Source of the DNA: Paenibacillus faecalis
GTDB taxonomy: Bacteria; Bacillota; Bacilli; Paenibacillales; Paenibacillaceae
Reading direction: 5' to 3'
NCBI RefSeq assembly: GCF_900289175.1
Contig: NZ_LT985747.1
Coordinates: forward strand, 600,006 to 664,005
Length of the DNA stretch: 64,000 nt
The number at the start of each line of letters is the position of its first letter. Within the stretch, counting starts at the first letter, position 1. Under the pieces are notes generated by a model. That model saw only the letters and a list, made by a program, of their open reading frames with translations, searched no databases and was not told the DNA's origin. Made by a program: the position numbers and the translations under genes. Below are positions 35,285 to 44,338 of this stretch, piece by piece.

Positions 35285-37204
35285 GTGAAGCGAGCAAGAA
35301 CGCTCTGTCTGACTTTAGCACTGAGTCTCCTGCCACTTCTCCCCCTTCATTCCGACGCTTTTGCTGAAGGAACCCGATCTATATCATATACTTATCAAAC
35401 AAGGCGGCCCCCTATGAAAAAAGTAATGAAACGTTCTGAAGTCCCTGCTGAATATCGCTGGAAGCTGCAAGATCTGTTCCAAGACCAGAAGGCTTGGGAT
35501 CATACTTATAATGAACTCCAGCAACTGATCAAGACCGCAGCTGATTTTCACGGCAAGCTAAGCAATGCTCAAACGATCAAACAGTGCTTCGAGCTGGAAG
35601 ATGAAATCAGTCTTCATGTGGAAAGACTGTATGTTTACGCGCATATGCATCATGATGAAGATACAGCTAACCCTACATACCAGGCTCTCACTCAAAAAGC
35701 CAAAAAACTTAGTGTCGAAGCTCGAGAAGCCCTTTCGTTTATCACACCTGAAATCCTTTCATTGTCGGAAGGTGAGCTAGACAAGTTGATCGCAGATCCG
35801 TCACTTGCAGATTACCAGTTCACCTTGACGGAAATGAAGCGAGAAAAGGCCCATATCCTGTCCAAAACCGAAGAAGCTTTGCTTGCCCAGGTCGGAAACA
35901 TGTCCTCTACACCGCAAACGGTGTACGGCATGCTGAACAATGCGGACATCAAATTCCCGAAAATCAAAGACGAAAACGGTAAAGAGGTGGAATTAACACA
36001 CGCCAGCTACATCCAGTACCTCGAAAATCCGAACCGCGAAGTGCGGAAGGCTGCTTTTACAGCAGTTTATGAAACCTATGGCAAGCTGAAAAATACGATT
36101 TCGGCTACACTAAACGCCAATGTAAATAAAAACATTTTTTATTCCCGTGTCCGCAAATACCCTTCCGTACTTGAAATGTCCCTGTATGGCGACAACATTC
36201 CGAAGGAAGTGTACACGAACCTGATCGATACAGTTCACGAAAGTCTTCCGCTGCTCCATCGTTACATGGATCTGCGCAAAAAACTGCTCGGTGTGGAAGA
36301 GCTGCATATGTATGACCTGTTTGCCCCGCTTGTCGAGGAGTATAAAATGGACATCTCTTACGAGAAAGCGAAGCAGACCGTCAAGGAGGGGCTTCATCCG
36401 CTAGGGGAAGATTATTTGAAAAACCTTCAAAGCGGCTATGATGACGGCTGGATCGACGTTTATGAGAACGAAAACAAACGTACCGGCGCATACAGCTGGG
36501 GTGCTTACGGCACACATCCTTACGTGCTGCTGAACCATAAGGACAATCTGAGCAGCATGTTCACGCTCGCTCACGAAATGGGGCATGCCCTGCATTCGTT
36601 TTACTCAGACAACAACCTGAAATATCGCAATGCCCAGTACACCATCTTCCTTGCGGAAGTGGCTTCAACAACCAATGAAGCACTTCTCATGGATTATTTG
36701 CTGAAAAAATCGACAGATCCGAAGGAAAAAATGTACCTGCTGACCTATTATGCAGACCAGTTCCGTACAACACTGTTCCGTCAGACGATGTTCGCTGAAT
36801 TCGAGAAGATCATACATGAACGTGCCGAACGCGGCGAATCGCTCACTCCGCAGGACCTCTCGGATATCTACTATGAGCTGAACGTGAAATACCACGGCAA
36901 GAACATGACGGTAGATAAAGACATCAGTATGGAATGGGCGCGGATTCCTCATTTCTATACCAGCTTCTACGTTTACAAATATGCTACAGGATTTTCAGCA
37001 GCAACGAGCTTCTCGAAGCAGATTCTTGAAGAAGGAAAGCCAGCCGTGGACCGTTACCTCAGCTTCCTGAAAAGCGGCGGCAGTGACTTCTCCATCAACA
37101 TTTTGAAAAAAGCCGGTGTCGATATGTCATCGCCGGAGCCGATCCGAGAAGCGATGAGTGTATTCGAAGATGTCATCTCTCAAATGGAAGAGCTGACGAA
37201 ATAA
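35285..37204 (+). CDS. pepF: Oligoendopeptidase F with N-terminal signal peptide
   Basis: The 639-residue M3-family peptidase has the zinc motif HEMGH near residue 437 (LAHEMGHALHSF), with the distal Glu in EVASTTNE. PepF normally is cytosolic and cleaves 7 to 17 residue peptides. Here the N-terminus, from GTG at 35285, is a good Sec signal peptide ending AFA-EG near residue 27. AGGAGG is nine bases upstream of this GTG. A second ATG at 35414 (MKKVMKRS), preceded by AAGGCGG, would give a protein without the signal. Export is inferred only. Confidence 0.88.
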   Translation: MKRARTLCLTLALSLLPLLPLHSDAFAEGTRSISYTYQTRRPPMKKVMKRSEVPAEYRWKLQDLFQDQKAWDHTYNELQQLIKTAADFHGKLSNAQTIKQCFELEDEISLHVERLYVYAHMHHDEDTANPTYQALTQKAKKLSVEAREALSFITPEILSLSEGELDKLIADPSLADYQFTLTEMKREKAHILSKTEEALLAQVGNMSSTPQTVYGMLNNADIKFPKIKDENGKEVELTHASYIQYLENPNREVRKAAFTAVYETYGKLKNTISATLNANVNKNIFYSRVRKYPSVLEMSLYGDNIPKEVYTNLIDTVHESLPLLHRYMDLRKKLLGVEELHMYDLFAPLVEEYKMDISYEKAKQTVKEGLHPLGEDYLKNLQSGYDDGWIDVYENENKRTGAYSWGAYGTHPYVLLNHKDNLSSMFTLAHEMGHALHSFYSDNNLKYRNAQYTIFLAEVASTTNEALLMDYLLKKSTDPKEKMYLLTYYADQFRTTLFRQTMFAEFEKIIHERAERGESLTPQDLSDIYYELNVKYHGKNMTVDKDISMEWARIPHFYTSFYVYKYATGFSAATSFSKQILEEGKPAVDRYLSFLKSGGSDFSINILKKAGVDMSSPEPIREAMSVFEDVISQMEELTK

Positions 37205-37222
37205 ACTTTAATCTGAAACAAT

Positions 37223-37254
37223 AAAATCCCTTGCTCCTGGCAGCAGGGGATTTT
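37223..37254 (+). terminator. Intrinsic terminator of pepF
   Basis: AAAATCCC..GCT pairs with AGC..GGGGATTTT, starting 18 bp after the stop. Confidence 0.75.
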
Positions 37255-37295
37255 ATACTGTGATGTAACATCAAAACAGTTAGGAGCGCTTTATC

Positions 37296-38330
37296 ATGTC
37301 TATACATCCAAATGAAACTTACATTTTGTCACTGCTTAAAGATCTGCTGATTACACCAAGCCCGACAGGCTTTACCCGGGAAGTTATGAAACGAATCGAA
37401 CAAGAAGCCTTAAACCTGGGAGTATCTATAACTTTTAACGAAAAAGGCGGTGCCGTCCTTACTGTTCCAGGGCAAGACGACAGCTATACGATCGGTCTCA
37501 GCGGGCATGTGGATACGCTTGGCGCTATGGTTCGCGCAGTTAAACCGGAAGGCACGCTGCGTTTGACAAGAGTTGGTGGCTTTATGATGAACAGCATTGA
37601 GAATGAATACTGTGTCATCCACACACGAAGCGAGAAAACATATACCGGAACAATTTTGAGCACCCAGCCTTCCGTTCATGTGTACGATGATGCTGATACT
37701 TTTGAACGTAAAGAAAGTCATATGGAAGTACGCATTGACGAAAATGTGGAAGATGATGAAGATGTCAAAAAATTAGGCATTGCTGTCGGTGACTTCATTT
37801 CCTTTGATCCTCGTACGGTAATTACGCCAAGCGGGTATATCAAGTCGCGCCATCTGGATGATAAAGCCAGTGTAGCTGCATTGTTTGGACTGCTTGAAGC
37901 CATGAAACGCGAAAACTGGAAACCTCGCTGTCAAGTAAAAGTGCTTATTTCCAACTATGAGGAGGTTGGACACGGAGCCGCATACATCCCTTCGGATATT
38001 AACGAGCTCATTGCCGTGGATATGGGCTGTATCGGTGACGACCTGAGCTGTAAAGAAACCGACGTTTCGATCTGCGCCAAGGACTCTACCGGCCCGTATG
38101 ATTATGACATGACAAGCCGTCTTATTGAGCTGGCAGAAGCGGAAGGGATTCCGTATGCAGTCGACGTATATCCCAACTACGGCTCCGACGCTTCTGCCGC
38201 TTTATCTGCCGGAAGCAACATAAAAGCTGCACTGATCGGGCCTGGTGTTCATGCTTCCCATGCGATGGAAAGAACTCATAAACAAGCCGTTATCAACACG
38301 ACGAAATTACTTGCAGCCTATGTAAAATAA
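37296..38330 (+). CDS. M42-family aminopeptidase/endoglucanase-like metallopeptidase
   Basis: The 344-residue protein is of the FrvX/CelM type. Metal and catalytic residues are visible in SGHVDTLG (His/Asp), SRHLDDKAS (Asp), SNYEEVGHGA (Glu pair), DMGC and GVHASHAMER (His). It is a cytosolic dinuclear metal aminopeptidase by family. The start ATG follows TTAGGAG. It lies directly after the oligopeptidase gene, suggesting joint peptide use, but a terminator separates them. Confidence 0.9.
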   Translation: MSIHPNETYILSLLKDLLITPSPTGFTREVMKRIEQEALNLGVSITFNEKGGAVLTVPGQDDSYTIGLSGHVDTLGAMVRAVKPEGTLRLTRVGGFMMNSIENEYCVIHTRSEKTYTGTILSTQPSVHVYDDADTFERKESHMEVRIDENVEDDEDVKKLGIAVGDFISFDPRTVITPSGYIKSRHLDDKASVAALFGLLEAMKRENWKPRCQVKVLISNYEEVGHGAAYIPSDINELIAVDMGCIGDDLSCKETDVSICAKDSTGPYDYDMTSRLIELAEAEGIPYAVDVYPNYGSDASAALSAGSNIKAALIGPGVHASHAMERTHKQAVINTTKLLAAYVK

Positions 38331-38356
38331 TATTTTGCAATAATCCAATAACATCA

Positions 38357-38410
38357 AGCAGGGGCTGTTCGAGGTACAGGTTCATAACCTTTAATCGAAC
38401 AGCCCCTGCT
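38357..38410. terminator. Long perfect hairpin between convergent genes
   Basis: AGCAGGGGCTGTTCGA and TCGAACAGCCCCTGCT form a perfect 16 bp stem between the M42 and ABC-F genes. T-runs on either side are weak, so it may act mainly as a transcription barrier or mRNA 3' stabiliser. Confidence 0.6.
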
Positions 38411-38448
38411 GTATTTACTCTTAGTCTTTTTTGCGTATATAACTCTTA

Positions 38449-40362
38449 TTACGTTCGGCCTTTGCTTCTCTCCATTTTTTCTGCCAGTTCATTAAGATAT
38501 GTCCAGCGGTCCATTAAACGTTCCAGCTCCGCTTCACTGGCTTTCAAATCATTCATCAATTCCATCAGGCGCGGCGCATCACTCGCTGCGCTTGCCATGT
38601 CAGACTGAATTTGCGTGACCTTGGCCTCGGCGGCCTCGATCCAGTCATCGATCTGTTCAAATTCCCGCTGTTCTTTATAGCTGAATTTAAGCTTCTCTCG
38701 CGGCGGTGCTTCTTTCGCTTTTTGCACAGGAACAGAATTGCTCTGACTTTTGTTTTCACTGGTATTGCGGGACATCCATTCGGCATACTCACTGTAAGAA
38801 CCGACATGAACACGGACTTGTCCCTCCCCTTCAAATGCCATAATCTTATCCACAGTTCGGTCAAGAAAGTACCTGTCATGAGATACAACAATCACCACGC
38901 CAGGGAATTCATCCAAATACTGCTCAAGCACAGACAAGGTTTGGATATCCAGGTCATTGGTCGGCTCATCCAGGAGCAGCACATTTGGCGCGCTCATCAA
39001 AACTCGAAGCAAATACAACCGACGCTTCTCCCCGCCGGATAACTTGGCGATCGGAGTCCACTGCATCGCTGGTGGAAACAGAAACCTCTCCAGCATTTGA
39101 GCCGCTGTAATGGAAAAGCCATCATCGGTTCGCACCACTTCAGCCTCTTCCTTAATATATTCAATCACACGCAAGCTTCCATCCATCTCTTGATGTTCCT
39201 GCGTGAAATAACCGAGCTTGACCGTCGGACCCATGATCACTTCTCCACCATCAGCCTGGAGTTTTCCAGCAATGAGATTGAGTAATGTACTCTTTCCACT
39301 ACCGTTTGGTCCTACAATGCCAATCCGATCTTCAGGCACAGCAATATAAGACAGATCCTCTATAAGGACCCGGTCATCCACACGTTTGTGGAGATGCTCT
39401 ATCTCTAAAATTTTTTGACCCAAGCGTGTCGAAGCGACCGATACATCAATCTCCCGGTTTGATTGAACAAGCTCCTGCTCTTTTAAGTTTTCAAACCGCT
39501 CAATTCTTGCTTTTTGCTTAGTCGTTCGAGCTCTGGCCCCTCTTCGCATCCAGGCAAGCTCTTGACGATACAGGTTTTGCCGTTTTTGCTCTGCCGCAGC
39601 TTCCCGCTCTTCGCGCTCTGCCTTCAGCTCCAGAAACTTGCTGTAATTGGCTTCATATCGGAACAGACGACCGTGATCCAATTCCAGCATCACATTGACA
39701 ACTCGATCAAGAAAGTAACGATCATGGGTAATCATCAGCAGAGCACCGCGCCGCTTTTGCAAATACTGCTCCAGCCAAGCGACCGAATCATTATCAATAT
39801 GGTTGGTCGGCTCGTCCAGAATAAGCAGATCAGACGGCTGAATTAAAGCAGCAGCAAGCGCCACCCGCTTACGCTGACCGCCGGATAATGTCCTCATCTT
39901 CGCATCATAATGTCGAATGCCCAGCTTGGACAGAACCGTCTTGGCCTCACTCTCCAGCTGCCATACTTGCAAGGTGTCCATGTTCTGATTCAGCTTTAGC
40001 AGCTTTTCTTGCAGTTCACGATGCTCCGGATTGACCTCCAGCAGCTCCATCGTTTCCGTATATTCACGAACAAGCTTCATCTCTGGAAGATCACCGGCAA
40101 ACACCTGCTGCAGCACCGTATTGTCCGGATCAAAATCCGGGTTTTGGGCCATATACTGAATTCTGATCCGGTTACCAACTGTAACATGACCGGAATCGGC
40201 TTGCTCCAGACCGGCAATAATGCGAAGAAGCGTTGACTTACCCGTTCCGTTTACTCCAATAACACCGATCTTATCCTGATCCTCCAGCCCAAAGGACACG
40301 TTCTGAAACAATATTTTATCGCCATAACTTTTAGTCAATTGTTCAACAGTCATGATATTCAT
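38449..40362 (-). CDS. ABC-F ATPase, Uup/YfmR-like
   Basis: The 637-residue protein has two ABC cassettes. Walker A GVNGTGKS is near residue 36 and GPNGSGKS near 352. Signatures LSGGQ and LSGGE and Walker B LILDEPTNHID and LLLDEPTNDLD are present. The cassettes are joined by the ABC-F linker with the Arg-rich ELAWMRRGARAR. A C-terminal coiled coil (about 560-630) marks the Uup/YfmR branch. Such proteins act in the ribosomal E site to relieve stalled translation. There are no transmembrane helices. The start ATG follows TAGGGAA. Confidence 0.9.
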   Translation of the reverse strand: MNIMTVEQLTKSYGDKILFQNVSFGLEDQDKIGVIGVNGTGKSTLLRIIAGLEQADSGHVTVGNRIRIQYMAQNPDFDPDNTVLQQVFAGDLPEMKLVREYTETMELLEVNPEHRELQEKLLKLNQNMDTLQVWQLESEAKTVLSKLGIRHYDAKMRTLSGGQRKRVALAAALIQPSDLLILDEPTNHIDNDSVAWLEQYLQKRRGALLMITHDRYFLDRVVNVMLELDHGRLFRYEANYSKFLELKAEREEREAAAEQKRQNLYRQELAWMRRGARARTTKQKARIERFENLKEQELVQSNREIDVSVASTRLGQKILEIEHLHKRVDDRVLIEDLSYIAVPEDRIGIVGPNGSGKSTLLNLIAGKLQADGGEVIMGPTVKLGYFTQEHQEMDGSLRVIEYIKEEAEVVRTDDGFSITAAQMLERFLFPPAMQWTPIAKLSGGEKRRLYLLRVLMSAPNVLLLDEPTNDLDIQTLSVLEQYLDEFPGVVIVVSHDRYFLDRTVDKIMAFEGEGQVRVHVGSYSEYAEWMSRNTSENKSQSNSVPVQKAKEAPPREKLKFSYKEQREFEQIDDWIEAAEAKVTQIQSDMASAASDAPRLMELMNDLKASEAELERLMDRWTYLNELAEKMERSKGRT

Positions 40363-40560
40363 CGTTTAATTCCCTACTTATTATATAAATATACTTTCTT
40401 ATAAACCTTATCATAACATGGTCCGGTTGTCGAAACACGCGCAGTGGTTAAACGCCGCCATATAGGCGATACAGCGCACGCTAGGAGCTCCTGCGCAGTG
40501 CGAACAACACAGTAATTTCGCCCGTCTTACTGCCCCTTTATTTCTCATTTTGATCTAAAA
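40363..40560. other. Spacer with a GC-rich, dyad-rich block
   Basis: Between DUF92 and ABC-F, bases 40436-40505 are markedly GC-richer than their AT-rich flanks. They hold a direct repeat GCGCAGTG (40439 and 40493), a GCGCA/TGCGC dyad around AGGAGCTCCT, and a small CGCC/GGCG hairpin. No ORF, tRNA or clear terminator is recognised. Confidence 0.4.
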
Positions 40561-41361
40561 TTACAGCAATGAAGCTGTCAGCCAAGCCGCCAGCCCTCCG
40601 ATCATCGAGCTGATCATGTTTACCGCATCGTTTGACATAAAGCCCCAGCCGCGGGATCGATCTGTCGCCTGTCCGCAATGCTTATGAACCTCTACGTCCT
40701 TGCCACAGACACTGCAGTGGTACATTTTTTGCACCGTTGCCCCCATCCATGAATCGGCAAAGGCTCCAGCCAAACCGCCAATAAATCCGGATAATATATA
40801 TGTGAAAAGCCCAGCCTCCATCCCCATCCATTGACCGAACACCCATGCTCCCGCTCCAATGACAGCCCCTCCAATAGCAGCTGCTGTTGAACCAAGCCAG
40901 GAAATTCCGCCGGAGGTTCCTGGCGGCAGCCGCTTACCATTCAAGATCGAAATCGGGGGTCTGCGGCTTAAGCTCCCGACCTCAGTAGCCCATGTATCAG
41001 CTGTCACAGTAGCCATGACACCGATGAACAAAAGCTTCCATGTCTCATCAGGGTTTATAAAGTAACCGAGACATAAAATCATGCCGATGCCTCCGTTAGC
41101 TAACACCTGCCCTGCATCACGTCTGCCCGTTTTAGCGTAAGACTTCTCCAAATCCTGCTTGCTTTCTTGCCGATATTTTGAGAGCAAGGTTGACGTGATG
41201 AAAAAAAGAAGCAGGGTCCCAAACCAAAACAGGTTCCCTGCTCCATAATAAATCGTCCCCATCATAACGGCTGCTATAGCGCCCGATAATGACAGTGATC
41301 TTTTCTTGTATGCAGCACCTGCTACGATCAGTGCACCCACACCACCAATGAGCCAATTCAA
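40561..41361 (-). CDS. DUF92 membrane protein
   Basis: The 266-residue protein has six or more helices and the family motifs GRRDAGQVLANGG, TADTWATEVGSLSRR, GTSGGIS and AGAFADSWMGATVQ. The C-terminal CSVCGKDVEVHKHCG has Cys/His that may bind a metal. DUF92 includes plant VTE6 (phytyl phosphate kinase), so a prenyl-lipid role is possible but unproven here. The start is TTG after AAGGGGG. Confidence 0.88.
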   Translation of the reverse strand: MNWLIGGVGALIVAGAAYKKRSLSLSGAIAAVMMGTIYYGAGNLFWFGTLLLFFITSTLLSKYRQESKQDLEKSYAKTGRRDAGQVLANGGIGMILCLGYFINPDETWKLLFIGVMATVTADTWATEVGSLSRRPPISILNGKRLPPGTSGGISWLGSTAAAIGGAVIGAGAWVFGQWMGMEAGLFTYILSGFIGGLAGAFADSWMGATVQKMYHCSVCGKDVEVHKHCGQATDRSRGWGFMSNDAVNMISSMIGGLAAWLTASLL

Positions 41362-41392
41362 AGCTTAATCCCCCTTACGAATCCGCATATCT

Positions 41393-42016
41393 CTATTCGA
41401 TCTGGCAGCGGCCAAGGCACTCTTTGCCCCAAAACAATTCCAACACGTCTCCGCGATCCACAGGGCCCACACCAGCCGGTGTCCCGGTAAAGATCAAGTC
41501 ACCGTTGCCCAGACCATAATGATGACCGATATAATCAATAATATGCTGAAGGGAGAAAATCATATCTCCGGCATTTCCCCGCTGCTTCTCTTTTCCGTTC
41601 TTCAAAACCGTAAAATCAGTTTGCGATAGTTGATCATTTCCCGGGAAAGTAATGTACGCAGTCAATGGTGCCGAGTTTTTAAATCCTTTAGCCGCCGTCC
41701 ATGGATGGCCCTTTTCTTTAATAACGGACTGCACATCTCTCAGCGTAAAATCAAAGCCCAATGCCATGACCTCAACCAGCTCGTCTACTGTCATGCCGGG
41801 AGTATAATCTCTGGATGCCTGGATCACAATCTCTCCCTCAAAATGAACAGTTCCCCGACCTTTCGGCATGGCCAGGCGGCTGCCGTCGAGCGGAACGACC
41901 GCATGGGATGGCTTTAGAAAAATCAAAGGCTCTTCCGGTACGGCATTCCCTAATTCAGCAGCGTGAAGCCGATAATTACGGCCTACACAAAACACGTTGT
42001 TCACCAAAGCACTCAT
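41393..42016 (-). CDS. Fumarylacetoacetate hydrolase (FAHD) family protein
   Basis: The 207-residue protein is a single FAH domain with CVGRNYRLHAAELG, metal ligands in HFEGEIVI, DFTLRD and the GDLIFTGTPAGVGP loop. Members hydrolyse or decarboxylate acylpyruvates or oxaloacetate; the substrate is not evident. The start ATG follows GGAGAGGATGG and is one base after the GDPD stop, so translation is coupled. Confidence 0.88.
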   Translation of the reverse strand: MSALVNNVFCVGRNYRLHAAELGNAVPEEPLIFLKPSHAVVPLDGSRLAMPKGRGTVHFEGEIVIQASRDYTPGMTVDELVEVMALGFDFTLRDVQSVIKEKGHPWTAAKGFKNSAPLTAYITFPGNDQLSQTDFTVLKNGKEKQRGNAGDMIFSLQHIIDYIGHHYGLGNGDLIFTGTPAGVGPVDRGDVLELFWGKECLGRCQIE

Positions 42017-42017
42017 T

Positions 42018-42797
42018 TTAGAACCATCCTCTCCACTTTCTGCGCCAAAACGGGATTCGAGGTGCTATTTTATTCAGAAACAACTGCCCCCACGTATCAG
42101 GCCGATTGGTACATATCATAATTTCCGGGCTCATCTTTGCCAGCGCAGCCATACTCCGCTTATCGTCTACCGTCCAGGCCATCGGCGTAATTCCGTTTTT
42201 GATGAGTTCTGAAACAAAGGCAGCGTCCAAATGAGAATGACCGATGGACAGAAAAGAACAGCCTATTTTTTTCAGGCGTGACAACAGATCGCGCGGGTGT
42301 GCATCAATAATGAGCCCTACCCGTACGCCAGAATCTATCCTATTGGCTCGAAGAAGCGCCTTCGGTTCAAAGGATGTCAGGACAACATCCGAAATCATGC
42401 CATGAGCATGAACCCGTTCTAGTACAGCTTCTTCCAGCCCAGGATACATATCTCCGCTTGTTTTCAGTTCAATATTTAACTTTAAGCGGCCTTTGACTAG
42501 CTGCAATACTTCGTCAAGCGAAGGGACTTGTTCTCCTTGAAACTCCCTTCCCTTCCATATTCCCGCATCCATCCGGCGTATTTCCTGCCAGGTAAGATCT
42601 CTCACTTTCCCTTTACCACTCGTTGTCCGGTCAACACTGAAATCATGAATAACGACAGGAACGCCGTCTTTCGTCAGCTGTACATCGATTTCCATCCAGT
42701 TTACAAAAGGCTCTGCCATTGCCAGTTTAATGGCAGCATGAGTATTTTCAGGCGCTTTAGCTGAAAAGCCCCGGTGAGCTACACATAAATTGTTCAT
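42018..42797 (-). CDS. Glycerophosphodiester phosphodiesterase
   Basis: The 259-residue cytosolic GDPD has HRGFSAKAPENT (catalytic His, Glu), MEIDVQLTKDGVPVVIHD (metal Glu/Asp and catalytic His) and the IELK strand. It hydrolyses glycerophosphodiesters to glycerol 3-phosphate and an alcohol. No signal peptide is present. The start chosen is ATG at 42797 after GGGAGGTC. It is the first gene of a GDPD, FAHD, DUF92, ABC-F run. Confidence 0.9.
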   Translation of the reverse strand: MNNLCVAHRGFSAKAPENTHAAIKLAMAEPFVNWMEIDVQLTKDGVPVVIHDFSVDRTTSGKGKVRDLTWQEIRRMDAGIWKGREFQGEQVPSLDEVLQLVKGRLKLNIELKTSGDMYPGLEEAVLERVHAHGMISDVVLTSFEPKALLRANRIDSGVRVGLIIDAHPRDLLSRLKKIGCSFLSIGHSHLDAAFVSELIKNGITPMAWTVDDKRSMAALAKMSPEIMICTNRPDTWGQLFLNKIAPRIPFWRRKWRGWF

Positions 42798-42920
42798 GGT
42801 AAGACCTCCCAAGTGTCTCTTAACTGGTGCGTACCCGAGTTTACAATATTTCGTTCATTCCAGCACCCAGACACTTTTTCGCGTAACAATCAAAAATTTC
42901 AATAGTAACATATCTAAAAT

Positions 42921-43148
42921 TCAATACTTTTTCAACCTTGGTTCTCCTGAATCGATCAGCATCACCGTTTCTGGAAATGAAGGTTCTGTTCCGGTCTGTT
43001 CTTCATCCTCTTTGAACACGAAATAATAAGTAAGCACAGCGATGATCACAACAATAAAAATTAAATTAATGACAGCCCATACCCGTCGCTGATGCTCCTT
43101 TTTAGCTTGCTGTTTGGCATGTTCTCTTTCTGCTCGTGATGGGTACAT
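42921..43148 (-). CDS. Hypothetical small membrane protein (75 aa)
   Basis: It has a basic N-terminus rich in Lys/Arg/Gln (residues 1-22), one transmembrane helix (about 24-46) and an acidic tail outside. AAGGGGGAAACG precedes the ATG. No family is recognised. It lies downstream of hemH but beyond that gene's terminator. Confidence 0.6.
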   Translation of the reverse strand: MYPSRAEREHAKQQAKKEHQRRVWAVINLIFIVVIIAVLTYYFVFKEDEEQTGTEPSFPETVMLIDSGEPRLKKY

Positions 43149-43241
43149 CGTTTCCCCCTTTTTTCTCTATGCGATGCAATTTTTCCATGAACTCACTTTA
43201 TTATACCAAATATTTGATGGCAAGAAGAACGCGCAAAAAAA

Positions 43242-43283
43242 GGAACCACCCACAGTAGAAAAGATCTGCTGCGGGATAGTCCC
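43242..43283 (-). terminator. Intrinsic terminator of hemEH
   Basis: On the minus strand GGGACTATCCCGCAG pairs with CTGTGGGTGGTTCC (some G-T pairs and one bulge). TTTTTTTG follows. Confidence 0.7.
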
Positions 43284-43338
43284 TGTTCAAAGTTATGATC
43301 AAAAAATCGGGATTCCAAGCGCTTAAGCCGTTGATATC

Positions 43339-44289
43339 CTATAGTTTTCCATCCTGTTTCCAACGTGTAATTACGCAATCGCTCAAGGTTTTCATATAAA
43401 GAGGATCACTATTTAAGGAATCGATTCGTTCAAGGCGCATGTCCATTTCTTTTGCAATCGTCTTGGCTTCAATGTCCAGATCGTACAGTACCTCCAGATG
43501 GTCAGATACAAAACCGATCGGAGCGACAAGCACATCCTCGACCTGCTCGTTTTTAAGTTCCTGTAATGTCTCCAGAATATCCGGTCCAAGCCATGGCTCA
43601 TGCGTACGACCAGCACTCTGCCAAGTGAACTGCCACTGCGAGACCCCGGCTTGTTCAGCTATCGCCTTTGAGGTTTCCAGCAGCTGTTCCTGATATGGAT
43701 CACCCATGGACAAAATCCGCTCCGGCAGGCTATGCGCACTGAACAATACGCGCACACTTTCGCGAAGCGCTCCAGCTTCCTCGAATAAATCCAGCTTGGC
43801 GTTCACTCGTTTTACGAAAGCCTCGATCAGTAAAGGATGCATATGATAGCTCTCTACGAAAGAAATCTCAAGACCAACTTCCTCAGCTTTATCCTGTGCT
43901 CGCTTCACATAAGTACCAACGCTCATTCCGGAGTAGTGAGGTGCCAAAACAATGCCTATCGCCCGTTTGATACCATCCTTCACCATCTGCTCCACCCCGT
44001 CTTCAATAAACGGAGCCGCATGCTTCAAGCCTTGATAACATACAAACTGCGTGTTTTGCGCCCGTTCATCACGATTCAACGTGTCTTGCAGGGTCTGAAC
44101 CTGATGATCGGTGTTTTCACGAAGTGGAAATACACCACCTACAATCGCCTCGTATCGCTCGGTCAGCTCCTTGAGCAGCTCTTCAGACGGCTTATTTCCG
44201 TGGCGGATATGCGTGTAATAAGCTTCGATTCCCTCCATACTTTCCGGTGTTCCATAAGACATGACCAAAACGCCTACTTTATTACTCAT
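43339..44289 (-). CDS. hemH: Coproporphyrin III ferrochelatase
   Basis: The 316-residue enzyme has LVMSYGTPES at its start, APHYSGMSVGTY with the catalytic His, FSAHSLPERI, and the Glu in SAGRTHEPWLGP. It inserts Fe2+ into coproporphyrin III in the Firmicute haem pathway, and is also named CpfC. The start is ATG at 44289 after AGAGGTGA. It follows hemE by about 50 bp. The usual third gene, hemY (coproporphyrinogen oxidase), is not behind it. Confidence 0.93.
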   Translation of the reverse strand: MSNKVGVLVMSYGTPESMEGIEAYYTHIRHGNKPSEELLKELTERYEAIVGGVFPLRENTDHQVQTLQDTLNRDERAQNTQFVCYQGLKHAAPFIEDGVEQMVKDGIKRAIGIVLAPHYSGMSVGTYVKRAQDKAEEVGLEISFVESYHMHPLLIEAFVKRVNAKLDLFEEAGALRESVRVLFSAHSLPERILSMGDPYQEQLLETSKAIAEQAGVSQWQFTWQSAGRTHEPWLGPDILETLQELKNEQVEDVLVAPIGFVSDHLEVLYDLDIEAKTIAKEMDMRLERIDSLNSDPLYMKTLSDCVITRWKQDGKL

Positions 44290-44338
44290 CCCATTCACCT
44301 CTGACTTTTAGAATATCGATCTACATCATTACCCGATT

